Positions 1 to 6,863 of a stretch of 22,642 nucleotides of DNA are shown piece by piece; the first letter of the stretch is position 1; the number at the start of each line of letters is the position of its first letter. The DNA is from Deltaproteobacteria bacterium (lineage in GTDB: Bacteria; Desulfobacterota; Desulfobaccia; Desulfobaccales; Desulfobaccaceae), in the NCBI GenBank assembly GCA_016874895.1, contig VGSX01000024.1, positions 1 through 22,642 of the forward strand, read 5' to 3'. A program made the translations under genes and the position numbers. Below the pieces are notes generated by a model, which saw only the letters and a program-made list of their open reading frames with translations, had not been told where the DNA came from and ran no database searches.

Positions 1-1
1 G

Positions 2-1108
2 CGGATCGATCCGGACCGCCTGTCCCCGGGAGGCGCAGCCACTAGCCAGAACCTGTTCGGGCGGGAGGGACTCACCAGCCTCACCGGAAAACAGCTCATC
101 TTCGACGGCCTGAAAACTTATTACAATACCCAGGCGGCAACCTTGGGCAAAAAAGCCCAGCAGCAGGAGGTGGCCCGGACGGCTGAGGAAGTGGCCTTCC
201 AGGTAACCGAAGCATTTTACCGCCTGCTGGAAGCCAAGGAGGACGCAGAGGTTGCGGCGGAGGCCCGGCGCGAGCGTCAGGACTTTCTTGACCTGACCGA
301 GGCGTTTTTCAAGGCCGGGAAGATCACCCGGGTGGACGCTTTTAAGGCCCGCTCCCAGGTATTGGAAGCGGAACAGGGCCTGGTGGAGGCCAATAACGCG
401 GTGCGCCTGGCCAAAGAAATCCTGGCCCGCACCCTGGGACTTGAGACCAGGGCGCCCCTGGACATCCGGGGGCGCTTGTCCGAGGAATTCGTCCCCGCCA
501 CCGACTTCAATTCCCTGTGGCAACGGGCGGAAGATACTAATCCCGAACTCAAGCGCCTCAAGCTCGAGCTGGCCCAGGGCCAGGCCCTTATCAAGGCGGC
601 CCGGGGCGGCTATTTTCCCGAGGTCAGCCTGCAGGGCGCCACGGGGGTGCGCCACCGGGATGTGGGCGGCACCCGGGAGGAATGGCTGGGCGGGGTGTTC
701 CTGGAATTCCCCTTCTTCGAAGGAGGCCTGACCCGGGCCCAGGTGGCCAAGGCCTCCTCCCAATATCGGCAGTTGCTGGACAGGCAGCGGGACCGGCTGG
801 ACGCCTTGCGGGTGGACCTCATGGCCGGCTGGAAGACCCAGGAAGACGCCCGCCAGGGGGTGGCCGCCTCCCGCCAGAATGTAGCTGCCAGTGAAGAGGC
901 CTACCAGAGCGCCCTGGCCCTCTACCGGGTGGGAAAGGCCACCGGCCTGGACGTGCTCACCGCTGAAGTTGAATTGACCCGGGCGCGTCTTAGTCTCATC
1001 AGGTATCAGGTGGCTTACGAAATAGGTCGGGCCAGGGTGAAGCAAATCATCGGGGGCGGGATTAGGGAAAATGAACTGCCAAAATCAGCCCAGGGGGAGG
1101 AAAAGTGA
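2..1108 (+). CDS. TolC-family outer-membrane efflux protein, 5' partial
   Basis: This is the C-terminal 368 residues of an outer-membrane efflux factor. The frame stays open to the left window edge, so the true start lies outside; the TTG at 143 is an internal leucine, not a start. The visible part has long Ala/Glu/Gln-rich helices with heptad character, and a glycine-rich stretch near the middle (GGYFPEVSLQGATGVR) typical of the strand segment between the two structural repeats of TolC. The final helix contains ALALYRVGKATGLDVLTAE, which matches the usual OEP pattern of Y-x-x-G-x-x-x-x-L-D-V-L-x-A-x. Its stop overlaps the GTG start of the adaptor gene by four bases (GTGA), so the two are translationally coupled. 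Together with the next three genes it would form a complete cell-envelope-spanning exporter. Family assignment is firm; the substrate is unknown. Confidence 0.9.
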   Translation, partial: RIDPDRLSPGGAATSQNLFGREGLTSLTGKQLIFDGLKTYYNTQAATLGKKAQQQEVARTAEEVAFQVTEAFYRLLEAKEDAEVAAEARRERQDFLDLTEAFFKAGKITRVDAFKARSQVLEAEQGLVEANNAVRLAKEILARTLGLETRAPLDIRGRLSEEFVPATDFNSLWQRAEDTNPELKRLKLELAQGQALIKAARGGYFPEVSLQGATGVRHRDVGGTREEWLGGVFLEFPFFEGGLTRAQVAKASSQYRQLLDRQRDRLDALRVDLMAGWKTQEDARQGVAASRQNVAASEEAYQSALALYRVGKATGLDVLTAEVELTRARLSLIRYQVAYEIGRARVKQIIGGGIRENELPKSAQGEEK

Positions 1109-2268
1109 AGCGCCTGCCCGGAGGAAAGAAGATTATTCTGGCCGCCCTCGGCCTCATTATCATCCTGGCGCTGGGTTATCGTCTGTTCCTGCACCGGCCC
1201 TCCGTGCCGGTGATCCAGGTGCAGCAGGGGGAAGTCCAGGGCCGGGTGAAAGGACCGGGCACGGTGCAGTCCAAGGTGCCGGTGGCCATCAGCCCCCGGA
1301 TCACCGGGGTCCTGGAGAAACTCTATGCCGACCAGGGTGACCGGGTGACGCAGGGCCAGCTCCTGGCGGAACTGGATTCCCTGGAATTACGGGCCCGGGA
1401 GGCGGCAACCCGGGCGGCCAAAAACCGGACCCAACGCGAGCTGGCCAAGGCTACAGCGGATTTGGGCAAATCCCAGGCGAACCTGGCCTTGGCTCAAAGC
1501 AACTACCGGCGGGATTTGGAAGTCTTCACACCCGGCTACATCTCCCAGGCGGCCATGGACACCACCAAGGCCCAACTTAAGGTGGCGGAGAGCGAGGTCA
1601 ACGCCTTGCAGGCCACGGTTACCGCTCTGCAGGCGGCGGTGAAGCAGGCGGAGTCCGAGACCCAGGCGGCCCAGGCCCTCCATAACTATACCCGCATCCT
1701 GGCCCCCATGGACGGCCTCATCACCTCCCGCAAGGCGGAAGTAGGCACTACCCTGTCCCCGGGGGCGCCCATCTTCCAGATGGTGGACCTGGAAACCGTC
1801 TGGGTGGCGGCCTGGATCGACGCCGGCCAGATCGCCCAGCTCCGGGAGGGGCAAAAGGCCGACATCCGCCTGCGTTCCGGCCGGCGTTTCCAGGGCCGGG
1901 TGGCCCGCATCACCAAGGAAGCAGACACCGTGACCCGGGAATTGGAGGTGAACGTTTCCTTTGATAAAATACCCGAGCCCCTGGTCATGGGGGAAGAGGC
2001 GGAGGTCACCATAACCACCGGCCGGCACAAGGCCCCGGCCGTGCCCCTCACAGCCATCCTGGACCGGCAGGAACAAACCGGCGTCCTGGTGGTGGCACAG
2101 GGCCGCCTGGATTTCCGTCCCGTAACCCTGGGGCTGCATGACGGCAAGCGGGTCGCCGTCCTGGAGGGACTTAAAGAGGGTGAGATGGTGGTGGCCCGGC
2201 CGGGGCAGCTCAAGCCGGGGGCCCGGGTCAAACCGGTGGTCAGGACTCCGGAAGATAAGGGTAATTGA
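1105..2268 (+). CDS. Periplasmic adaptor (HlyD/MacA/DevB-like membrane fusion protein)
   Basis: A 387-residue periplasmic adaptor linking an inner-membrane ABC permease to TolC. One N-terminal membrane anchor (about residues 9-29, IILAALGLIIILALGYRLFL) follows a short positive N-terminus. Then come a biotinyl-lipoyl half-motif (GVLEKLYADQGDRVTQGQLLAELD), a long Ala/Gln-rich coiled-coil hairpin (about residues 93-195), the second lipoyl half (ILAPMDGLITSRKAEVGTTL) and a beta-barrel region (VWVAAWIDAGQIAQLREGQ). It starts with GTG inside the upstream stop codon (GTGA), and its TGA overlaps the ATG of the permease. The length is normal for the family. The gene order adaptor-permease-ATPase resembles DevBCA of cyanobacteria and MacAB exporters; the cargo cannot be read from the sequence. 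Confidence 0.93.
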   Translation: MKRLPGGKKIILAALGLIIILALGYRLFLHRPSVPVIQVQQGEVQGRVKGPGTVQSKVPVAISPRITGVLEKLYADQGDRVTQGQLLAELDSLELRAREAATRAAKNRTQRELAKATADLGKSQANLALAQSNYRRDLEVFTPGYISQAAMDTTKAQLKVAESEVNALQATVTALQAAVKQAESETQAAQALHNYTRILAPMDGLITSRKAEVGTTLSPGAPIFQMVDLETVWVAAWIDAGQIAQLREGQKADIRLRSGRRFQGRVARITKEADTVTRELEVNVSFDKIPEPLVMGEEAEVTITTGRHKAPAVPLTAILDRQEQTGVLVVAQGRLDFRPVTLGLHDGKRVAVLEGLKEGEMVVARPGQLKPGARVKPVVRTPEDKGN

Positions 2269-3464
2269 TGGATCTGGCGATCAGGGACCTGAAGCTCCAC
2301 AAGGGGCGTTTCCTGGCCACCATCATCGGCGTGGGCCTCCTTTTCACCATTGTCCTGACCATGAACGGCCTCTACCGGGGCAATGTCCATGAAGGGACCG
2401 CCCTCATCGCCCACACCGGCCCGGATCTTTGGGTGGTGGAGCGGGACCGGGGCGGACCCTTCAATGAGCAGTCCAGTATGCCGGAATTTTTTCATTATAG
2501 CGTGGCTGCCGTCCCGGGGGTGGAGCAGGCCAGCCCGTTCATCTATTACCCCGTGGAAAGGCAGGTCAAGGGGGAGAGCCGGCGCTTCAGTATCATCGGT
2601 TATGACGTCTTCGGCGGCCTGGGCGGACCGCGCCAGCTCACCCAGGGGCGGCCCATCCAGCAGGCCCACTACGAGATGGTGGCCCACGAAAAGCTGGGGG
2701 TGAAGCTGGGGGACCGAATACCTTTGGGCCTGCATACCTTCACCGTAGTGGGCCTCACCCGGGAGGCGGTGGCCACGGACGGCGAACCCCTGGTGTACCT
2801 CTCCCTGGCCGATGCCCAGGAATTCCTCTTCCAAAGGGACAATCAGGAGGTGCGCAACCAGCGGGAGCGCCAACGGCGGAGTCTGGTGGGGGGCGGCCTG
2901 ACCCCCCAGGAAGCGGAGCGGCTGCTCCCCCTCCTGGCGCCGGATATCCACACCATCAACGCCGTGCTGGTGAAACTGGCCCCCGACGCCGACCCGGCCT
3001 ACGTGGCCCGCCACATCCAGGACTGGCTCTATTTTTCGGTTTTCACCACCCAGGAGGAAATCGACCTGGTGGTGAGAGGCCGCCTGGCCCGCATGAGCGC
3101 CCAGCTCGGTTTCTTCCGGATTCTCTTACTGTTCGTCGCCGTGGTCATCATCTCCCTGGTGATTTACACCTTTACCATGGAAAAAATCCGCAGCATTGCG
3201 GTGATGAAGCTCATCGGCGCCCCTAATCGGGTCGTGATCCGGATGATCCTGGAAGAGTCCCTGCTCATGACCGTCAGCAGCTTCCTCTTCGGCCTGCTGG
3301 TAATCCACAGCATCGCCGACCTGTTCCCCCGCAAGATCCTGATCCTGGCCCCAGACACCTTGCTCACCTTTGCCATCGCCTTGGCCGGCGGCATTCTGGC
3401 CAGCGTTCTGGGAATCTGGCAGGTCCTGAAGACTGAACCCGCCATGGCCCTGGGAGGCCGCTAA
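2268..3464 (+). CDS. ABC exporter permease (FtsX/MacB/DevC-like)
   Basis: A 398-residue inner-membrane permease. There is an N-terminal transmembrane helix (about residues 15-33, FLATIIGVGLLFTIVLTMN), then a large extracytoplasmic MacB_PCD-type domain (about 40-280), then three C-terminal helices in the FtsX domain (about 282-302, 325-345 and 362-385). The segment EKIRSIAVMKLIGAPNRVVIRMILEE is the typical FtsX-domain coupling region. I chose ATG 2268, which overlaps the adaptor stop (TGATG), over the TTG one codon earlier. The four-helix layout with a large periplasmic domain is that of mechanotransmission exporters such as MacB, LolCDE and DevC, which push substrates through a TolC duct rather than across the inner membrane. 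Its TAA overlaps the ATPase start by one base. Confidence 0.9.
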   Translation: MDLAIRDLKLHKGRFLATIIGVGLLFTIVLTMNGLYRGNVHEGTALIAHTGPDLWVVERDRGGPFNEQSSMPEFFHYSVAAVPGVEQASPFIYYPVERQVKGESRRFSIIGYDVFGGLGGPRQLTQGRPIQQAHYEMVAHEKLGVKLGDRIPLGLHTFTVVGLTREAVATDGEPLVYLSLADAQEFLFQRDNQEVRNQRERQRRSLVGGGLTPQEAERLLPLLAPDIHTINAVLVKLAPDADPAYVARHIQDWLYFSVFTTQEEIDLVVRGRLARMSAQLGFFRILLLFVAVVIISLVIYTFTMEKIRSIAVMKLIGAPNRVVIRMILEESLLMTVSSFLFGLLVIHSIADLFPRKILILAPDTLLTFAIALAGGILASVLGIWQVLKTEPAMALGGR

Positions 3465-4183
3465 TGGAAGCCCTGCGGCTGGCCAATCTCGGTAAAGTTT
3501 TCGGCAGCGGCCATCTGGAGGTACGGGCCCTGGATGACGTCAGCCTCGTCATCAACGCAGGGGACCTGGTGGCCCTGATGGGTCCCTCAGGTTCGGGCAA
3601 AACCACCCTGCTGCTGTGTGTCAGCCTGATCTTAGAGCCCACCGCCGGCACCGTGGTCTTTGACGGCGAGACCATTTATCAGAACGGTTGGACCGGCGTC
3701 GATGTCCGCCGCCTGCGTCGGGAAAAAATCGGCTTTGTCTTCCAAAGCGCCAATCTGATCCCCTTTCTCACGGTCCGGGAAAATGTCCTTTTTCCTCTTG
3801 ACTTGGTGGGCCGCAAAGGCGCAGCGGCGGAGCGCCGGGTAACGGAGCTGTTGGAATACATGGAAGTGGCCGAGCGGGCCCATTACCTGCCCGCCCTGCT
3901 CTCCGGGGGCGAACAGCAGCGGGTGGCCGTGGCCCGGGCTCTGGCCAACCGGCCCAAACTAATCCTGGCCGATGAACCCACCGCCTCCCTGGACACCGTC
4001 CGGGGCAAGAAGGTCATGGAAATGCTCAAGCAGATCGCCCGGGAAAACCAGACCGCGGTGATAACCGTGACCCACGACGCCCGCATGATCGAAGGCTTCG
4101 ACCATGTGTACCACCTTAAAGACGGCAGGTTGAATAACATGGTTTCATCTCGATATTCGATTCTATTTTCAACTGACCACTGA
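3464..4183 (+). CDS. ABC exporter ATPase (MacB/LolD/DevA-like)
   Basis: A 239-residue ATP-binding subunit that powers the permease encoded just upstream. Motifs in order: Walker A GPSGSGKT (40-47), Q-loop Gln94 (FVFQSANLIPFLTVREN), signature LSGGEQQR (146-153), Walker B KLILADE (165-171, catalytic Glu171) and the H-loop His204 (TVTHD). The family normally ends soon after the HLKDGRL strand. Here about 15 further residues (NNMVSSRYSILFSTDH) follow, and their DNA runs into a TGACCAC repeat array and the flank of a probable group II intron remnant. The original C-terminus has therefore probably been replaced by repeat-derived codons. All catalytic residues are present, so the protein should still be active. 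Confidence 0.93.
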   Translation: MEALRLANLGKVFGSGHLEVRALDDVSLVINAGDLVALMGPSGSGKTTLLLCVSLILEPTAGTVVFDGETIYQNGWTGVDVRRLRREKIGFVFQSANLIPFLTVRENVLFPLDLVGRKGAAAERRVTELLEYMEVAERAHYLPALLSGGEQQRVAVARALANRPKLILADEPTASLDTVRGKKVMEMLKQIARENQTAVITVTHDARMIEGFDHVYHLKDGRLNNMVSSRYSILFSTDH

Positions 4184-4194
4184 CCACTGACCAC
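4174..4194 (+). repeat. TGACCAC heptamer tandem repeat (3 copies)
   Basis: Three perfect head-to-tail copies of TGACCAC. The first copy provides the last codons and the TGA stop of the ATPase gene. The same heptamer, in inverted orientation and two copies long, occurs at 17567-17580 upstream of the tusA-like gene. Short heptamer arrays of this kind occur between genes in many bacterial genomes; their role here is unknown. Confidence 0.85.
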
Positions 4195-4206
4195 TTATCA
4201 GGTGGG

Positions 4207-4545
4207 GTGTGGGATTGAGTCACAAAATAGTCGAGAGCGCGGAGGCTGAGACGGTTGACTCCGTCGAAAGCAGCATGGAGGCCGGCGTCAAGGCGAGATG
4301 GCCCCACTCCGCCGGGGTCGAAGGCCACATCACGGCTGAAAGGATAGCGCTGGAACCCAGGAAGCCCCGCCGGGGCCTTCGGGTGGGTTACCGAAGGGAA
4401 TGTCAGACAAGGGACAACCGGAGTCTGGCGTCGAGCTGAGCGGGGTGGCGGACCGGGGTGTAGTACTGATGATGCCGCCGAAGGAAAAGAATACGAGGCG
4501 TGCGGCGGGAAGGCCCCGGGTAAATATTCGGCCAACTCGGTAATA
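4207..4545 (+). mobile_element. Probable 5' remnant of a group II intron
   Basis: About 340 bases without a credible gene. The stretch begins with GTGTG (4207-4211), matching the group II intron 5' consensus GUGYG, and is rich in short self-complementary segments (for example CCCCGCCGGGG around 4363) as expected of domain I. From memory, the later part (about 4395-4515, including GATGATGCCGCCGAAGG) resembles the leader that precedes the reverse transcriptase gene in some bacterial group II introns. No reverse transcriptase, domain V or 3' end follows, so only a truncated 5' part would remain. The ORFs on either strand here look like shadows. The call rests on pattern recognition and needs a covariance-model search. 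Confidence 0.4.
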
Positions 4546-4605
4546 GGCAAAGAATCAAATATTACACATTTATAAGCCAGACATTAATGATAACGAATAG
4601 TTAGT

Positions 4606-4679
4606 TGGCTGGGGGAAGAGGATTCGAACCTCTATCGGCGACTCCAAAGGCCGCTGTCCTGCCGTTGGACGATCCCCCA
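4606..4679 (-). tRNA. tRNA-Gln (anticodon UUG)
   Basis: Folds by eye as a complete cloverleaf on the minus strand. The acceptor stem is TGGGGGA paired with TCCCCCA, with discriminator G and an encoded CCA. The D arm is GTCC/GGAC, the anticodon stem GCGGC/GTCGC with one G-U pair and loop CTTTGGA, giving anticodon TTG. The T arm is AGAGG/CCTCT with loop TTCGAAT. The 5' end lies only 10 bases after the stop codon of the IHF/HU gene, so co-transcription from that gene's promoter is likely. Confidence 0.96.
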
Positions 4680-4689
4680 GTAAGGAGAT

Positions 4690-4986
4690 TTAAGAGGAGG
4701 GTTGTTCCTGGTTGATGGATCGGCGCAAAACCCCGGAGGCGCGAAACGTCACCACCCGCCGGGCCTCGATGGTTAACTCGCTTCCGGTTTGCGGGTTTCT
4801 GCCCCGACGCTCTTTTTTGGTCTTTACCACCCACTTACCGAACCCGCTGATCAGCACATCCTCTCCATCGGCCAAGGTTTGCTTGACCAACTGGAACACG
4901 GCGTCCACGGCCCGGGCAGCTTCAGCTTTGGGCAAGATCTCTCTCACAAACAGCGCCTGCACCAGGGAGGCCTTGGTGAGCGGCAT
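4690..4986 (-). CDS. IHF/HU-family DNA-bending protein (IHF alpha-like)
   Basis: A 98-residue histone-like protein that bends DNA as a dimer. The sequence follows the family closely: an N-terminal helical part (MPLTKASLVQALF...), then the dimerisation core ending GEDVLISGFGKWVV, and the DNA-intercalating beta-arm with the hallmark GRNPQTGSEL followed by ARRVVTF. The start at 4986 has a perfect AGGAGG six bases upstream; an upstream in-frame ATG at 5004 lacks a ribosome-binding site and is rejected. GRNPQTG and the RRVVTFR ending lean towards IHF alpha rather than HU, but the subunit type is not certain. The gene has its own promoter (5019-5047) and is followed within 10 bases by tRNA-Gln. Confidence 0.92.
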   Translation of the reverse strand: MPLTKASLVQALFVREILPKAEAARAVDAVFQLVKQTLADGEDVLISGFGKWVVKTKKERRGRNPQTGSELTIEARRVVTFRASGVLRRSINQEQPSS

Positions 4987-5018
4987 ATTTCCTCCTAGCA
5001 GCATTCTTTCTAAAAAGA

Positions 5019-5047
5019 AATATAAAAAATGCCTGGGCCTTATGCAA
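5019..5047 (-). promoter_or_regulatory. Sigma70-type promoter of the IHF/HU gene
   Basis: On the minus strand, TTGCAT (5042-5047) and TATATT (5019-5024) are separated by exactly 17 bases, a good sigma70 match. It lies about 33 bases upstream of the IHF/HU start and downstream of the two terminators that close the riboswitch transcript. The IHF/HU gene therefore need not depend on the riboswitch. Confidence 0.65.
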
Positions 5048-5180
5048 GGGATTTATGGGGAAAAATTTCTCAGGCAGTGCTTATTTATATATGTGTCGGG
5101 ACAGATAGTTGCCTGGACCTGAGCCCTGGCCCGGTATTGCTCCGAGGTGATCTTTTCGGCTGGCCGCGGGCCCCCCCAGG

Positions 5181-5221
5181 AAAAAAACTGCCGACCGGGA
5201 TGCGCCAATCCTGGCCGGCAG
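5181..5221 (-). terminator. Second intrinsic terminator after the riboswitch
   Basis: On the minus strand a 9-bp stem, CTGCCGGCC with GGTCGGCAG (one G-T pair), is extended by an inner GGAT/ATCC helix and followed by seven T residues (5181-5187). It lies 41 bases beyond the first terminator's T run, a tandem arrangement that should stop almost all read-through before the IHF/HU gene. Confidence 0.8.
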
Positions 5222-5262
5222 GGCGCCAAAAAAAAGGAGAGAGAGGAAGGTTGCGGCTTCCC

Positions 5263-5298
5263 AAAAAAAACCTCAACCCTCCCGGAGGAGAATTGAGG
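5263..5298 (-). terminator. First intrinsic terminator (riboswitch expression platform)
   Basis: On the minus strand, CCTCAA pairs with TTGAGG around an inner CTCC/GGAG helix, followed directly by eight T residues (5263-5270). It sits about 70 bases downstream of the riboswitch aptamer with no solid gene between, so it is either the regulated terminator or simply the 3' end of a short RNA. Confidence 0.8.
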
Positions 5299-5366
5299 AT
5301 TGCACCCTGTTTTCTTGGTCCCCAATTCCAGAACTTCGCTGCTCCGGCGAAGATTTCTGTGCCATT

Positions 5367-5523
5367 TTCAGGCAGGTCTTCTGGCTTCCGGATCAACCGC
5401 AGGCCGGCGCCTTCCCAATCGTGTTGCCGATCAGTGGCCTCGTGCCGGTTGCGTCCCCGGTTACAGCGGCGGGACCGCGACGGATTTGCACCGTCTTCCC
5501 TTTTCGTCCCGAAGGAACCTGAA
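5367..5523 (-). ncRNA. Cobalamin (B12) riboswitch, apparently orphan
   Basis: The minus strand carries the full set of conserved cobalamin aptamer blocks in order: a closing P1 stem TTCAGG (5518-5523) with CCTGAA (5367-5372); GGTGCAAATCCGTCGCGG then CCCGCCGCTGTAA; GCCACTG; GGGAAGGCGCC; and the B12 box GCCAGAAGACCTGCC (5371-5385). Such aptamers bind adenosyl- or methylcobalamin and normally control B12 transport, synthesis or B12-dependent isozyme genes on the same strand. Here a hairpin (5334-5352) and two intrinsic terminators follow, and the next real gene in this direction is the IHF/HU gene with its own promoter. The only ORF on the transcript is a 30-codon one (5273-5365) without a ribosome-binding site. 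The aptamer call is very secure; the lack of a target is the odd point. Confidence 0.95.
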
Positions 5524-5530
5524 TAAAATG

Positions 5531-5559
5531 ATATTAACCGATTATCCCGGCCCCGTCAA
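5531..5559 (-). promoter_or_regulatory. Strong sigma70 promoter of the cobalamin riboswitch RNA
   Basis: On the minus strand TTGACG (5554-5559) and TAATAT (5531-5536) are spaced by exactly 17 bases. The predicted start, about 5524, coincides with the first base of the aptamer's closing stem, which supports a dedicated transcript rather than read-through from malate dehydrogenase. Confidence 0.75.
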
Positions 5560-5632
5560 GCAGGATTTATTCAGGGGGGGCAGCGGGGGACTCCAAAGGT
5601 TCGGAGGGATACCGGCCGACACCATTGCGCCC

Positions 5633-5668
5633 GGGCGCCGGGATTTTTTCCAGGCGCCCGACTTTTTT
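5633..5668 (+). terminator. Hairpin with T tract next to the mdh 3' end
   Basis: GGGCGCC (5633-5639) pairs with GGCGCCC (5653-5659), followed on the plus strand by six T residues (5663-5668). This is terminator-like for plus-strand transcription, yet no plus-strand gene ends here. On the minus strand the same hairpin lies just past the mdh stop without a T run, so it may still protect or end the mdh transcript. Confidence 0.4.
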
Positions 5669-5684
5669 CTTCTGCGTCCCTTTA

Positions 5685-6620
5685 TTACAGCTTGGGCAGT
5701 TCGTCCCGGGTTTTGGTGACCGCTGCGGCGGATTTTTCCAGGAGGGCCTGCTCCTCGGCGTTCAAGGGCAGTTCGATAATCCTTTCGATGCCTCCGGCCC
5801 CGAGAATCACCGGCACGCCGAAGAAGATGTCTTGCAGGCCGTATTCGCCTTCCATATAGATCGACACCGGGACCACCCGCTTCTGGTCTTTGAGGATGGC
5901 TTCGGTCATCTGCACGGCCGCCGCCGACGGGGCATAAAAGGCAGAACCGGTCTTGAGCAAAGCCACGATCTCGCCGCCGCCCTTGCGGGTGCGCTCCACC
6001 ATGGCGTCCAGCCGGGCCTTGTCGGACACAAACTGAGTGATGGGCATGCCCGAAACGGTGGTGGCGCTGAGGATAGGCACCATGTCGTCCCCGTGGCCGC
6101 CCAGGACCATGGATTGTATTTCTTCTACGGCCACGTTGAGTTCCATGGCCAGGAAGCAGCGGAAGCGGGCCGTGTCCAGGATGCCGGCCATACCCATGAC
6201 CCGCTCCCGGGGGAAGCCGCTGACTTTTTTCATGACGTAGCACATGGCGTCCAGGGGATTGGCCACGTTGATAAGAATGGCGTCGGGGGACTTCGCCGCC
6301 ACGGCCCTGGTGACCCCGGCCACGATCTCGGTATTCTTGTTGAGCAGGTCTTCCCGGCTCATGCCCGGTTTGCGGGCCAGTCCCGAAGTGATGATGACCA
6401 CATCGGAGCCGGCGGTCTCCTCATAACCGTTGGTCCCCACAACAGTGACATTAAAACCGTAAATCGGCCGGGCCTGCATCAAATCCAGGGCCTTGCCCTG
6501 GGGCATGCCCTCGACAATATCCACCAGGACGACATCGCCCAGTTCCTTTTCCGCGGCCCAATGCGCCGCGGTGGCGCCCACGTTGCCGGCGCCGACAATG
6601 GTAATTTTTTTCCGGGCCAT
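5685..6620 (-). CDS. mdh: Malate dehydrogenase (LDH-like type)
   Basis: A 311-residue NAD-dependent malate dehydrogenase interconverting malate and oxaloacetate in the cytoplasm. It has the N-terminal Rossmann motif GAGNVGA (10-16) with Asp34 for NAD binding, the active-site loop GLARKPGMSRE with Arg83 and Arg89, NVANPLD (Asn121), the LDTARFR segment with Asp149 and Arg152, and catalytic His176 in GGHGDD. Arg83 in the specificity position (Gln in lactate dehydrogenases) indicates malate. GGAGG lies eight bases upstream of the ATG at 6620. It is transcribed alone and diverges from the methyltransferase gene. PEP carboxykinase lies 1.4 kb away, so two oxaloacetate enzymes are close but on opposite strands. 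Confidence 0.95.
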   Translation of the reverse strand: MARKKITIVGAGNVGATAAHWAAEKELGDVVLVDIVEGMPQGKALDLMQARPIYGFNVTVVGTNGYEETAGSDVVIITSGLARKPGMSREDLLNKNTEIVAGVTRAVAAKSPDAILINVANPLDAMCYVMKKVSGFPRERVMGMAGILDTARFRCFLAMELNVAVEEIQSMVLGGHGDDMVPILSATTVSGMPITQFVSDKARLDAMVERTRKGGGEIVALLKTGSAFYAPSAAAVQMTEAILKDQKRVVPVSIYMEGEYGLQDIFFGVPVILGAGGIERIIELPLNAEEQALLEKSAAAVTKTRDELPKL

Positions 6621-6863
6621 CTGATACCTCCAGTTAGCTTTCTAATATCAGCCCCTCAAGAGCCTCTTTTTCAATAACTTGATAAGCTTAATGGTTTTTT
6701 CTTTGAGGCGCAATGGGATTTTATCTGAAACTTTTGTAATAAATTTTGTGGCAACATTGTTCGGCAAGAGGAGAATAGCTCATTGACTAAGGAGTCGAAA
6801 TATTTCACACTAATACCAATAAATTAAGAGTTTTTAGAGCTTATTCTTTTCGGGAGTGCTTTG

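Noticed and set aside
1686..3014. 442-codon minus-strand frame antisense to the adaptor and permease genes
   Set aside because: A codon-bias shadow of two clearly real genes, rich in Gly, His, Pro and Arg, with no family features.
4174..4194. Start of a CRISPR array
   Set aside because: The unit is only seven bases with no spacers and no cas genes nearby.
4116..4550. 144-codon minus-strand frame opposite the intron-like segment
   Set aside because: Pro/Ser/Arg-rich shadow of a structured GC-rich sequence that also overlaps the 3' end of the real ATPase gene. Similar hypothetical proteins are annotated from such repeats but are unlikely to be real.
5029..5526. 165-codon plus-strand frame through the riboswitch region
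   Set aside because: It runs antisense through the cobalamin aptamer and both terminators, shows no protein-like composition and has no ribosome-binding site.
5625..6677. 350-codon frame antisense to malate dehydrogenase
   Set aside because: His/Gly-rich shadow of mdh without any recognisable motif.
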